This document shows, one piece after another, positions 33,285-41,547 of a stretch of 64,000 bases of DNA. Position numbers and translations under genes: made by a program. The notes under the pieces were generated by a model. The model did not search any database. It had not been told where the DNA came from and was given only the letters and a program-made list of their open reading frames with translations. The DNA comes from Bacillota bacterium (GTDB taxonomy: Bacteria > Bacillota > Clostridia > Oscillospirales > Acutalibacteraceae): NCBI GenBank assembly GCA_023412715.1, contig JAEZCC010000012.1:3125-67124 (forward strand), read 5' to 3'. Numbering within the stretch: position 1 is the stretch's first letter; each line of letters begins with the position of its first letter.

Positions 33285-33599
33285 GTGAAAATGAAGGATC
33301 CGCAGTTTGACGGCAGGGTCTATGCGCTCGTAGCAAAAATTCCGCTGGGGAAGGTGGCGACCTACGGGCAGCTCGCGCTTATGCTGGGGGCTCCGCGCAA
33401 CGCGCGGCGGGTGGGGCGCGCGCTCCATTTTGCGCCGCCGGGGATTCCCTGTCACAGGGTTGTCAACCATGCCGGGCGGCTCGCGCCCGGCTTTGTGCGC
33501 CAGAGGGAGCTGCTCGAAGCCGAGGGCGTCGGGTTCACGGAGGCCGGCAACGTCGATTTGAAGAGGTTTATCTTCCGGGTCGATGTGGAATTGATATAA
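33285..33599 (+). CDS. MGMT-family DNA-binding protein (alkyltransferase-like, active Cys present)
   Basis: 104 residues from GTG 33285 with GGAAGGG 7 nt upstream. This is the lone C-terminal domain of O6-methylguanine-DNA methyltransferase. Visible: KVATYGQLALMLGAPRNARRVGRAL (wHTH with Arg finger) and GIPCHRVVNHAGRLAPG, with Cys56 in PCHR. Alkyltransferase-like proteins (ATL) of similar length normally carry Trp at that place. It may therefore keep methyltransferase activity, or be a regulatory alkyl-DNA binder. A promoter cannot be placed with certainty. Confidence 0.85.
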   Translation: MKMKDPQFDGRVYALVAKIPLGKVATYGQLALMLGAPRNARRVGRALHFAPPGIPCHRVVNHAGRLAPGFVRQRELLEAEGVGFTEAGNVDLKRFIFRVDVELI

Positions 33600-33638
33600 A
33601 ATTAACCGGGAATCTTTCTCATTCTGCCGGAAAAGGTC

Positions 33639-33667
33639 TTGCAAATTCCGCCGTTATCTTTTATAAT
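33639..33667 (+). promoter_or_regulatory. Strong sigma-A promoter of the polyamine leader
   Basis: TTGCAA (33639-33644), 17 bp, TATAAT (33662-33667). It lies about 470 bp upstream of speD. Confidence 0.8.
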
Positions 33668-33673
33668 GCATAT

Positions 33674-34065
33674 GCGAAGAGGGCAGGAGCTCTTCTTAGC
33701 ATTGAATTTTTGACCGTCCCCGCGGCCGTGCGTGCCGGGGGATTCAAGGCCACACGGACAGCCGGGTCAAAAGCCGGAATTGGCAACTTTGTTGCCTTAT
33801 TGATCGAGCCATTGGGTTCGGAATTTTATGGGTCGGCTGAACACCTTTCAGCCATGTGCAGTTGCTTGCGCAAACACTTGTGAACGGTCAATAAGAGTAG
33901 TAAAAGTAATTCTATGCTATATAGACTCTGAAACCCTGAACAGCGGAGTGGGCGCGTCGCGCGGTTCTGACAAAGACCGCGGTATGCGCCATGATGTGTG
34001 TGCGATTTTGATCGCCCGAGTGTATTGCTGCAGTGCAGGCGCAGCCTTACATCCGGGCGTTTTTT
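33674..34065 (+). ncRNA. Structured leader or small RNA upstream of speD
   Basis: About 390 nt from the expected start to the U-run of an intrinsic terminator. Helices seen by eye: GAAGAG/CTCTTC (33676-33695); TTTTGACC (33708-33715) with GGTCAAAA (33765-33772), enclosing GTCC/GGAC; GGCAAC-TTT-GTTGCC (33782-33796); GGCTGAA/TTCAGCC (33835-33853). TTGACCGT (33710-33717) can instead pair with ACGGTCAA (33884-33891), so the first helix has a mutually exclusive alternative. No known riboswitch consensus matched. It is either an attenuating leader of the polyamine operon or an independent ncRNA. Confidence 0.55.
34013..34065 (+). terminator. Intrinsic terminator ahead of speD
   Basis: CGCCCG (34013-34018) pairs with CGGGCG (34054-34059); inner pairs GTGTA/TACAT and GCTGC/GCAGC extend the stem; six T follow at 34060-34065. 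A second hairpin (34068-34079 with 34085-34096) comes right after. No further promoter is evident before speD. Confidence 0.75.
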
Positions 34066-34137
34066 ATACTCTTCTCCCGTTCCACGGGGAAAGAGTGTGA
34101 TGTCCGGTTTCGAATTGCGGCGCAGGGAGGCCAGAAA

Positions 34138-34920
34138 ATGGAGAACAAGCTGAAGCTCTACGGGTTCAACAATCTCACGAAATCCCTCAGCTTCAATATT
34201 TACGACATCTGTTATGCAAAGTCCGGGCGCGAGCAGAAGGATTACATCGCCTATGTGGACGAACAGTACAACTCCGACCGCCTGACCCGCATCATGAGGC
34301 ATCTGGCGGACATGATCGGCGCGCGGGTGCTGAACGTCAGCAAGCAGGACTATGAGCCGCAGGGCGCGAGTGTGACCGTGATGCTGGCGGAAGAGCCGGC
34401 GCATGTGCCGCCGGAGGGGGACGCCATTATGGCGCACCTCGACAAGAGCCACGTCACGGTCCACACTTTCCCGGAATACCACCCCGAGACGAGCATTGCC
34501 ACCTTCCGGGTGGATATCGACGTCGCCACCTGCGGGTACATCACGCCGCTGCAGACGCTCGATTACCTCATCGGCAGCTTCGACTCCGACATCATCACCA
34601 TCGACTACCGCGTGCGCGGCTTCACCCGCAGCGTGGACGGCAGGAAGATCTTCCTCGACCATAAGATCGCGTCCATCCAGGACTATATCGACCCGCAGAT
34701 CCTGCTGCGGTACGACGCCATCGACGTCAACGTCTACGAGGCGAACCTGTTCCATACCAAGATGATGCTCAAGGAGCTGGACTTGCAGAACTATCTGTTC
34801 AACACCGACGTGTACGAGCTGAATCCCCGCGCACGCCTTGCCATTCTGGAAAGCCTGCGCCGTGAGATGATAGAGATCTTCAGCGGCCGCAACGTATTTG
34901 AGGAGAACCGGACGAAGTAA
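34138..34920 (+). CDS. speD: S-adenosylmethionine decarboxylase proenzyme
   Basis: 260 residues (class 1A, E. coli-like; E. coli SpeD is 264). It makes decarboxylated SAM, the aminopropyl donor. The proenzyme cleaves itself before Ser104 in AHLDKSHVTVHTFPE to create the pyruvoyl group. Also visible: SFNIYDICYA at the N-terminus and GYITPLQTLDYLI. SD AGGGAGG precedes the ATG; an upstream in-frame extension lies in the leader and is not supported. First gene of the polyamine operon. Confidence 0.95.
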   Translation: MENKLKLYGFNNLTKSLSFNIYDICYAKSGREQKDYIAYVDEQYNSDRLTRIMRHLADMIGARVLNVSKQDYEPQGASVTVMLAEEPAHVPPEGDAIMAHLDKSHVTVHTFPEYHPETSIATFRVDIDVATCGYITPLQTLDYLIGSFDSDIITIDYRVRGFTRSVDGRKIFLDHKIASIQDYIDPQILLRYDAIDVNVYEANLFHTKMMLKELDLQNYLFNTDVYELNPRARLAILESLRREMIEIFSGRNVFEENRTK

Positions 34921-34933
34921 AGGGAGCGGATCC

Positions 34934-36385
34934 ATGGGACAAAAGCTCGATCAGAACGAGGCCCCGGTCATGGAGGCATTGCAGCGCTTCAAGGCCATGC
35001 GCGTGGTGCCGTTCGACGTGCCGGGCCACAAACGAGGGCGCGGCAACCCGGAGCTGAGGGACTTTCTCGGCAGGGACTGCCTCAGCGTGGACGTGAACTC
35101 CATGAAGCCGCTCGACAACCTCTGCCATCCGACGGGCGTCATCGCCCGGGCGGAGGAGCTGGCCGCCGCGGCGTTCGGCGCGGCCCGCGCGTTTTTCATG
35201 GTGGGGGGAACGACCTCAGGCGTGCAGAGCATGGTGCTCGCCTCGTGCAAGCGGGGCGACAGGCTCATTCTGCCGAGGAACGTGCACCGCAGCGTCATCA
35301 ACGCGCTGATCCTGTGCGGCGCGGTGCCGGTCTACGTCAACCCGCAGATCGACGAGCACCTCGGCATTCCGCTTGGCATGCGCCTTGAAGACGTCGAGGA
35401 CGCCGTGCGCCGGAACCCGGGCGCGAAGGCCATTTTCGTCAACAACCCCACCTACTACGGCGTGTGCTCGAACCTGCGGGCCATCGTGAAACTCGCGCAC
35501 GAACACGGCATGCTGTGCCTTGCGGACGAGGCGCACGGCACGCATTTCTATTTCGGCAAGGACACGCCGGTCTCCGCCATGGCGGCGGGCGCGGACATGG
35601 CCGCCGTCAGCATGCACAAATCCGGCGGGTCGCTCACGCAGTCGAGCCTGCTGCTCTGCGGGCCCGCCGTCAACGCGGACTATCTGCGGCAGGTGGTCAA
35701 CCTGACCCAGACCACGAGCGGCAGCTACCTGCTCATCTCGAGCCTCGACATCTCCCGCCGGAACCTCGCTTTGCGCGGGGACGAGATCTTCGCCCGGGTG
35801 CAGCAGCTGACCTCCTACGCGCGCGGGGAGATCAACCGCATCGGCGACTACTGCGCCTACGGGCGCGAGCTTGTGGACGGCGGCGCCGTGTTCGACTTCG
35901 ACACGACGAAGCTCAGCGTGCACACGCTCGGCACGGGCCTCGCGGGCATCCAGGTCTACGACGTCCTGCGGGACGAGTACGACATTCAGGTCGAGTTCGG
36001 CGACCTCGCGAACATCCTCGCCTACGTTTCCGTCGGGGACCGCGAGCGGGATATCGAGCAACTTGTCGGCGCGCTCGCGGACATCCGCCGGCGCTACAAA
36101 AGGGGGGAGGCCGGCCTGATGCGCCAGGAGTACATCGCCCCGCAGGTGGAATCGTCGCCGCAGGAGGCGTTTTACGCCCCGAAGGAGAGCCTGCCCATTG
36201 AACGGACCGAGGGGCGTGTCTGCACGGAATTCGTCATGTGCTATCCGCCGGGCATCCCCGTTCTCGCGCCCGGCGAAAGAATTACCCGTGACATTCTGGA
36301 CTACATCCGCTATGCGGGTGGGAAAGGATGCTCGCTGACCGGGCCGGAGGACCTGACCGTCCGAAGGCTGAACGTGATGCGGTAG
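34934..36385 (+). CDS. Orn/Lys/Arg decarboxylase (AAT-fold), probable arginine decarboxylase
   Basis: 483 residues, similar to B. subtilis SpeA. PLP is bound to Lys229 in SMHKSGGS; FDVPGHKRGRG, MVGGTTSGVQS and LADEAHGTHFYF are family landmarks, and a C-terminal domain (about 375-483) ends in CYPPGIPVLAPGE. Because speB (agmatinase) is in the same operon, arginine is the likeliest substrate (arginine to agmatine). SD GGGAGCGG, 13 nt after speD. A lysine or ornithine preference cannot be ruled out by sequence. Confidence 0.88.
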   Translation: MGQKLDQNEAPVMEALQRFKAMRVVPFDVPGHKRGRGNPELRDFLGRDCLSVDVNSMKPLDNLCHPTGVIARAEELAAAAFGAARAFFMVGGTTSGVQSMVLASCKRGDRLILPRNVHRSVINALILCGAVPVYVNPQIDEHLGIPLGMRLEDVEDAVRRNPGAKAIFVNNPTYYGVCSNLRAIVKLAHEHGMLCLADEAHGTHFYFGKDTPVSAMAAGADMAAVSMHKSGGSLTQSSLLLCGPAVNADYLRQVVNLTQTTSGSYLLISSLDISRRNLALRGDEIFARVQQLTSYARGEINRIGDYCAYGRELVDGGAVFDFDTTKLSVHTLGTGLAGIQVYDVLRDEYDIQVEFGDLANILAYVSVGDRERDIEQLVGALADIRRRYKRGEAGLMRQEYIAPQVESSPQEAFYAPKESLPIERTEGRVCTEFVMCYPPGIPVLAPGERITRDILDYIRYAGGKGCSLTGPEDLTVRRLNVMR

Positions 36386-36403
36386 CGCGGAAAGGAGAAA
36401 GCC

Positions 36404-37258
36404 ATGCCTCATCTGACATTTACGGAGATGCACACGCCCCGGGTGGGTCTTTCCATCGAGGTGACGCGCCAGCTCTGCTGCGAGCAGAGCCGCTTCCAGC
36501 GCATCGAGATCTTCGAGAGCGAGGATTTCGGGCGCTTCCTCACGCTCGACGGCTACATGATGTGTACGGAGAAGGACGAATTCGTCTACCACGAGATGAT
36601 GGTGCACGTGCCGATGGCGGTGAATCCCGCGGCGCGGCGCGTGCTGGTTGTGGGCGGCGGAGACGGGGGCGCGGTGCGTGAGCTGTGCCGCTACCCGTCG
36701 GTGCAGCACGTCGACCTCGTGGAGATCGACAGCCGCGTGGTGGACCTGTGCCGCGAGTACCTGCCGTCCATCGCGGGGAGCCTCGGCGACCCCCGTGTGG
36801 AGATGCATTTTGAGGACGGGATGCGCTTTGTGCGCGGCTGCGAGGACAGCTACGACCTGATCCTCGTCGATTCGACCGACCCGTTCGGGCCGGGCGAGGG
36901 GCTTTTCACACGCGAGTTTTACGGCCACTGCTACAAGGCGCTGCATGAAAACGGCATTCTTGTCAACCAGAACGAGAGCCCGTTCTACCCGGACGACGCG
37001 CGGGCCATGGTGCGGGCGCACCAGCGCATTGCCGCGACGTTCCCGGTCTGCCGCATGTACCAGGCGCACATCCCGTCCTACCCCTCCGGCCACTGGATGT
37101 TCGGCTTCGCCTCGAAGGGCCCGCACCCCATCCGCGACATCAAAGAGCGGGAGTGGGCGGCGCTGGGCCTGCGGACGAGATACTACAACCTCAACCTGCA
37201 TCTGGCGTCGTTCGCGCTGCCGACTTTTGTGGAGGAGATGGTCAGAGATGTTGAATAG
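36404..37258 (+). CDS. speE: Spermidine synthase (polyamine aminopropyltransferase)
   Basis: 284 residues. Moves the aminopropyl group of decarboxylated SAM to putrescine. Visible: RIEIFESEDFGRFLTLDGYMMCTEKDEFVYHEMMVHVP (N-terminal cap, read in two parts), SAM-binding VLVVGGGDGGAVRELC, VEIDSRVVDLCREY, and DLILVDSTDPFGPGEGLF with catalytic Asp in DSTDP. Overlaps speB by 11 bp, so translation is coupled. Confidence 0.93.
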   Translation: MPHLTFTEMHTPRVGLSIEVTRQLCCEQSRFQRIEIFESEDFGRFLTLDGYMMCTEKDEFVYHEMMVHVPMAVNPAARRVLVVGGGDGGAVRELCRYPSVQHVDLVEIDSRVVDLCREYLPSIAGSLGDPRVEMHFEDGMRFVRGCEDSYDLILVDSTDPFGPGEGLFTREFYGHCYKALHENGILVNQNESPFYPDDARAMVRAHQRIAATFPVCRMYQAHIPSYPSGHWMFGFASKGPHPIRDIKEREWAALGLRTRYYNLNLHLASFALPTFVEEMVRDVE

Positions 37259-38132
37259 GGCCAACCCCGCTTTCCTGGGCTGCGAGGCGGAGTGGGAGAG
37301 GGCGGACACCGTGCTGTTCGGCGCGCCGTTCGACTCCACGGCGAGCTACCGCCCCGGCTCACGCTTCGGCAGCCGGGCCATGCGCGAGGAATCGTACGGC
37401 ATCGAGACGTACAGCCCGTACCGGGACGCCGACCTTTCGGAGTGTTCCGTTTTCGATGCGGGCGACCCGGAGCTCTGCATCGGCGACGCGGCGCGCGCGC
37501 TCGGGCAGATCGAACAGATCAGCGCGGAAATCCTCGACGCGGGCAAGCTGCCGGTGATGCTCGGCGGGGAACACCTCGTGACCCTCGGCGCGGTGCGGCA
37601 GGCGGTGAAGCGATCCCCGGGCCTTTGCATCGTGCAGTTCGACGCGCACACCGATTTGCGGGACGAATACCTCGGCGCGTCCCTTTCTCACGCGGCGGTG
37701 CTGCGCCGCTGCTGGGATCTGCTCGGCGACGGGCGCATTTTCCAGTTCGGCATCCGCAGCGGCCTGCGGGAGGAATTCGAATGGGCGAAGACGCACACGG
37801 AGCTGCACCGCTTCGGCTTTGACGGCCTTGCGGAAACGGCGGAACGCCTGGCCGGCTCTCCGGTCTATTTCACGGTGGACCTCGACGTGCTGGACCCGTC
37901 GGTCTTTCCCGGCACGGGCACGCCGGAGCCGGGCGGCATCTCTTTTTTGCAGATGATGGACGCGATGACCCTCGTGGCGGAACGCTGCCGCGTCATCGGG
38001 TGCGACCTGGTCGAGCTGGCGCCGGCGCTCGACCCGAGCGGCGTCTCGACCGTCGTCGCGTGCAAGCTGCTGCGAGAATTGTTGCTTACCTTACATAAAA
38101 GCTCTTCTATCGCGAAAAAAATAGGCAAATAG
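37248..38132 (+). CDS. speB: Agmatinase (ureohydrolase)
   Basis: 294 residues from ATG 37248 inside the end of speE. Hydrolyses agmatine to putrescine and urea with two Mn ions. Metal ligands appear in GGEHLVTLG, QFDAHTDLRDEY (D-A-H-x-D) and TVDLDVLDPS (D-x-D). Substrate-specificity loop not distinctive. The enzyme supplies putrescine for speE and for the carboxyspermidine branch. The last residues (SSSIAKKIGK) are a short basic tail. Confidence 0.93.
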   Translation: MLNRANPAFLGCEAEWERADTVLFGAPFDSTASYRPGSRFGSRAMREESYGIETYSPYRDADLSECSVFDAGDPELCIGDAARALGQIEQISAEILDAGKLPVMLGGEHLVTLGAVRQAVKRSPGLCIVQFDAHTDLRDEYLGASLSHAAVLRRCWDLLGDGRIFQFGIRSGLREEFEWAKTHTELHRFGFDGLAETAERLAGSPVYFTVDLDVLDPSVFPGTGTPEPGGISFLQMMDAMTLVAERCRVIGCDLVELAPALDPSGVSTVVACKLLRELLLTLHKSSSIAKKIGK

Positions 38133-38153
38133 GGTATTGAAGAACTGTCTGAC

Positions 38154-38244
38154 GTCGAGAAATCGCGCAGAACAAGACGGCAAGCACAGCCAACGCAGGA
38201 AGCAAAATTGCTGTGCAATTTTGCGGTTGCGCGACTTTATCGAC
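38154..38244. repeat. Nested palindrome (MITE-like or regulatory) inside the polyamine operon
   Basis: Outer arms GTCGAGAAATCGCGCA (38154-38169) and 38228-38244 pair apart from one mismatch and one bulge. Nested inside is GCAAAATTGC-TGT-GCAATTTTGC (38202-38224), perfect. It fills most of the 141-bp gap between speB and the dehydrogenase, the only large gap in the operon. Confidence 0.6.
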
Positions 38245-38273
38245 AGCCTGCCAAACAGAAAGGTGTGGGCGAT

Positions 38274-39473
38274 ATGGGGAAAATCATGGTCATCGGCTGC
38301 GGAGGCGTCGCAAGCGTCGCCATCCATAAAATCTGCCAGAACAAAGAAGCGTTCGGAGCGCTTTGCATCGCCAGCCGCACGAAATCGAAGTGCGACGCGC
38401 TGGCCGAAAAGCTCTCCGGCTCCGGCGTGAGGATTACCACTGCGCAGGTGGACGCCGACAACGTCGAAGAACTGACCGAGCTCATCCGGAAGGAAAAGCC
38501 GGACGTGGTCCTGAACCTCGCGCTGCCGTACCAGGACCTGCACATCATGGATGCGTGCCTCGCTGCGCGCGTCAGTTATGTGGACACGGCCAACTACGAG
38601 CCGGAGGACACCGCGCATTTCGAGTACAAGTGGCAGTGGGCCTACCGCGACCGCTTCCGCGAGGCGGGCATCACCGCGCTTCTCGGCAGCGGCTTCGACC
38701 CCGGCGTGACGGGCGTGTTCTCCGCCTACGCCCAGAAACATGAGTTCGACGAGATCCGCGAGATCGACATTCTCGACTGCAACGGCGGCGACCACGGCTA
38801 TCCGTTCGCCACGAACTTCAACCCCGAAATCAACATCCGCGAGGTTTCCGCAAAGGGCAGCTACTGGGAAAACGGGCGCTGGGTCGAGACCGAGCCGATG
38901 GAGATCAAGCGCGAGTACGATTTCAAAGAGGTGGGCAAAAAGGACATGTACCTGCTGCACCACGAGGAGATCGAGAGCCTCGCGCTCAACATCCGCGGCA
39001 TCCGGCGTATCCGGTTCTTCATGACGTTCGGGCAGAGCTACCTTACCCACCTGCGCTGCCTTCAGGACGTCGGCATGACAAGCATCGAGCCGATCGACTA
39101 CAACGGGATGCAGATTGTGCCGCTGCAGTTTCTCAAAGCCGTGCTGCCCGACCCTGCCACGCTCGGGCCGCGCACGAAGGGCAAAACGAATATCGGCTGC
39201 GTCTTCCGCGGCGTAAAGGACGGCAAACCGAAAGATTATTATCTTTACAATATCTGCGACCACCAGGAGTGCTACCGCGAGGTCGGCAGCCAGGCCGTCA
39301 GCTACACCACGGGCGTGCCGGCCATGATCGGCGCCATGCTTGTGATGGACGGCCGCTGGTCGAGGCCGGGCGTCTGGAACATCGAGCAGTTCGACCCGGA
39401 TCCGTTCATGGAAGCCCTGAACCGCTTCGGCCTGCCGTGGCAGGAGGACTTCCGCCCGGTGCTGGTGCCGTGA
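38274..39473 (+). CDS. Carboxynorspermidine/carboxyspermidine dehydrogenase (saccharopine dehydrogenase family)
   Basis: 399 residues. Condenses a diamine (putrescine or diaminopropane) with aspartate semialdehyde and reduces the Schiff base with NADPH. Visible: Rossmann motif IMVIGCGGVASVAIHK, LNLALPYQDLHIMDACL, YVDTANYEPED, GSGFDPGVTGVFSAYA and a C-terminal VSYTTGVPAMIGA. The length and the motif NLALPYQD fit CANSDH rather than lysine-pathway enzymes. GTGA overlap with the decarboxylase gene, so they are coupled. Confidence 0.9.
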   Translation: MGKIMVIGCGGVASVAIHKICQNKEAFGALCIASRTKSKCDALAEKLSGSGVRITTAQVDADNVEELTELIRKEKPDVVLNLALPYQDLHIMDACLAARVSYVDTANYEPEDTAHFEYKWQWAYRDRFREAGITALLGSGFDPGVTGVFSAYAQKHEFDEIREIDILDCNGGDHGYPFATNFNPEINIREVSAKGSYWENGRWVETEPMEIKREYDFKEVGKKDMYLLHHEEIESLALNIRGIRRIRFFMTFGQSYLTHLRCLQDVGMTSIEPIDYNGMQIVPLQFLKAVLPDPATLGPRTKGKTNIGCVFRGVKDGKPKDYYLYNICDHQECYREVGSQAVSYTTGVPAMIGAMLVMDGRWSRPGVWNIEQFDPDPFMEALNRFGLPWQEDFRPVLVP

Positions 39474-40618
39474 ACGCGCCGGAAGCTCTGAACGAGGCGT
39501 TCGCCTCTCTGCCGACGCCCTGCTATGTGGTGGACGAAGCGCGCCTTGCGAATAACCTCGAAATCCTCGCGGAGGTCAAGCGCCGCTGCGGCGCGTCCAT
39601 CCTGCTGGCACAGAAGGCGTTTTCCATGTTTCGGGTGTACCCGCAGCTTGCGGAAACGCTCGACGGCACGGCGGCGAGCGGCCTGTTCGAGGCGCGGCTC
39701 GGCCGTGAGGAATTCGGCGGCGAGACGCACGTGTTCAGCTCCGCCTACCGCGAGGACGAATTCGGCGAAATCCTGACCTATGCCGATCATGTCGTGTTCA
39801 ACAGCTTCGCGCAGTGGAAGCGCTTCGGTCCGCGCGCGCTCGCTGCGGGCAGGGCCTGCGGCCTGCGCCTGAACCCTGAATGTTCCATGCAGAAGCACGC
39901 CGTCTACGACTCCTGCGCGCCGTTTTCCCGCCTCGGCGTGACGGCGGCGGCGTTCGAGCCGGAGTCGCTCGGGGGGCTGACCGGCTTTCACATGCACACC
40001 CTGTGCGAGCAGGGTGCGGACGCGCTCGACGCGACGGTCCGGGCGCTGGAGGAAAAATTCGGCCCGTATCTGGGGCGGATGCAGTGGCTGAACCTCGGCG
40101 GCGGGCACCACATCACCCGCAAAGGATACGATATCGGCCTGCTGTGCGGAATTGTGCTCCGCCTGCGGGACACGTACGGCGTGAAGGTGTATCTCGAGCC
40201 GGGCGAGGCCGTGGCGCTCGACGCGGGGTTCCTTGTTTCCACGGTGCTGGATGTCGTGCGCAACGGCATGGACGTCGCCGTGCTGGACGCCTCCGCCGCC
40301 TGCCATATGCCGGACGTGCTGGAGATGCCCTACCGCCCGCCGCTTTTCGGCGCGGGAAAGCCGGGCGAAAAACCCCATACCTTTCGGCTGGCCGGGCCGA
40401 CCTGCCTCGCGGGCGACGTGGCCGGGGACTATTCGTTCGACCGGCCCCTCCGCCCCGGCAGCCGCGTGGTGTTCGGAGACATGGCCATTTACTCCATGGT
40501 CAAGAACAACACGTTCAACGGCATGCGCCTGCCGGATATTTTCCTGCGCCGCGCGGACGGTTCGTTCGAGCTGGTGCGCCGTTTCGGCTACGAAGACTTC
40601 AAAAGCCGCCTGTCCTGA
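39470..40618 (+). CDS. nspC: Carboxynorspermidine/carboxyspermidine decarboxylase
   Basis: 382 residues from the GTG overlapping the dehydrogenase stop. Alanine-racemase-fold PLP enzyme: PTPCYVVDEARLANNLEIL, PLP-Lys in LLAQKAFSMF (about residue 49), FHMHTLCEQ, LGGGHHITRKGYD, and, near the C-terminus, GPTCLAGDV with the catalytic Cys. Decarboxylates carboxy(nor)spermidine to (nor)spermidine, completing a SAM-independent route in the same operon as SpeD/SpeE. Which triamine it makes cannot be read here. Confidence 0.92.
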   Translation: MNAPEALNEAFASLPTPCYVVDEARLANNLEILAEVKRRCGASILLAQKAFSMFRVYPQLAETLDGTAASGLFEARLGREEFGGETHVFSSAYREDEFGEILTYADHVVFNSFAQWKRFGPRALAAGRACGLRLNPECSMQKHAVYDSCAPFSRLGVTAAAFEPESLGGLTGFHMHTLCEQGADALDATVRALEEKFGPYLGRMQWLNLGGGHHITRKGYDIGLLCGIVLRLRDTYGVKVYLEPGEAVALDAGFLVSTVLDVVRNGMDVAVLDASAACHMPDVLEMPYRPPLFGAGKPGEKPHTFRLAGPTCLAGDVAGDYSFDRPLRPGSRVVFGDMAIYSMVKNNTFNGMRLPDIFLRRADGSFELVRRFGYEDFKSRLS

Positions 40619-40675
40619 CCGGGCGGCGGCGCGAATCAAAAAGGCAGCCCTGAAAAAATCCCCTTACGTCACCCC

Positions 40676-40706
40676 TTGCTTGTTACGCTGCGTAATGCTG
40701 TAGAGT
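40676..40706 (+). promoter_or_regulatory. MerR-type promoter with 19-bp spacer
   Basis: TTGCTT (40676-40681), 19 bp, TAGAGT (40701-40706). The spacer holds the dyad TTACG-CTG-CGTAA. This suggests autoregulation by the MerR-family protein that follows. Confidence 0.75.
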
Positions 40707-40728
40707 AGGGGCAGGGAGGTGAAGCTCT

Positions 40729-41448
40729 ATGCCGCAATACACAACCGGAGAACTGGCCAAAGCATGCGGAGTCTCCGTTCGGACCGTACAGTTTTATGAC
40801 GCGAAGGATCTGCTGAAGCCGTCGGAGTTAACGGAAGGCGGCAGACGTCTGTATTCCGAGGATGATCTCAATCGGCTGCGCATGATCTGCATGCTGAAAG
40901 CGCTTGGCCTCACGCTTGGATCGGTAAAAGGCATCCTGGAAAGCGATAACCCCGGAAAAGTGCTGCTGCTGCTGCTCGACGAGCAGGAAAAGCAGATCGA
41001 CAGCGACATGAAAGACAAGCAAAAGCAGCTGGACGCAATTCAGATGATCAAAGAGAGCATCCGCAGCACAAACAGGATTCCGGTAAATTCAATCGGCGAC
41101 GTAGAGCGCATGATGGACAGCAAAAAGAAACTGAGAAGAACACACGCCGCTATGCTTATCCTTGGCCTTATCATGGACGCCGTTCAAGCCGGGGCATTGA
41201 TCCTTTGGATTGCAAAGGGCGTCTGGCAGCCTTTTGCAGTCGGAATGCCGTTCGTGATTCTGCTGGGGATCCTGATGACCTGGATGTACTGCAGAAACAC
41301 GGACTATATCTGCGCGGAATGCAACGCACAGTTTAAGCCGACCCTGCGTGAGTTCCTGTTTTCCGGGCACACGCCGAAAACACGCAGGTTAAAATGCCCC
41401 CGATGCGGGCATACCGGGTATTGTGTCGAGACCGCTTCTAAAAAGTAA
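40729..41448 (+). CDS. MerR-family regulator with two TM segments and a C-terminal zinc ribbon
   Basis: 239 residues. N-terminal MerR HTH (1-70): YTTGELAKACGVSVRTVQFYD, GGRRLYSEDDLNRL, LKALGLTLGSVKGIL. A coiled coil (about 82-135) leads to two hydrophobic segments (about 138-160 AMLILGLIMDAVQAGALILW and 168-187 PFAVGMPFVILLGILMTWMY). The C-terminus carries CAEC and CPRCGHTGYC, a zinc-ribbon pattern. Such a layout suggests a membrane-tethered regulator. SD GGGAGGTGAAG. Signal and targets unknown, apart from its own promoter. Confidence 0.85.
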   Translation: MPQYTTGELAKACGVSVRTVQFYDAKDLLKPSELTEGGRRLYSEDDLNRLRMICMLKALGLTLGSVKGILESDNPGKVLLLLLDEQEKQIDSDMKDKQKQLDAIQMIKESIRSTNRIPVNSIGDVERMMDSKKKLRRTHAAMLILGLIMDAVQAGALILWIAKGVWQPFAVGMPFVILLGILMTWMYCRNTDYICAECNAQFKPTLREFLFSGHTPKTRRLKCPRCGHTGYCVETASKK

Positions 41449-41547
41449 CGGGCCACTGTACGAGAGGCGCTCTGCGCCCGCAATGCGTCCCGGAATCGCA
41501 CGCCCCAATCTCTTTTATATCAGGTGATTCGTGTGAATCGTAATATC

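Noticed and set aside
33674..34065. T-box, SAM, lysine, guanidine or c-di-AMP riboswitch upstream of speD
   Set aside because: None of the conserved cores (for example the T-box AGGGTGGNACCGCG) could be found by eye.
33828..34137. Short ORFs or an extended SpeD N-terminus in the leader
   Set aside because: They cross the terminator and have no SD; SpeD length is normal from 34138.
35216..37339. 707-residue minus-strand ORF
   Set aside because: Antisense to the polyamine genes; no motif.
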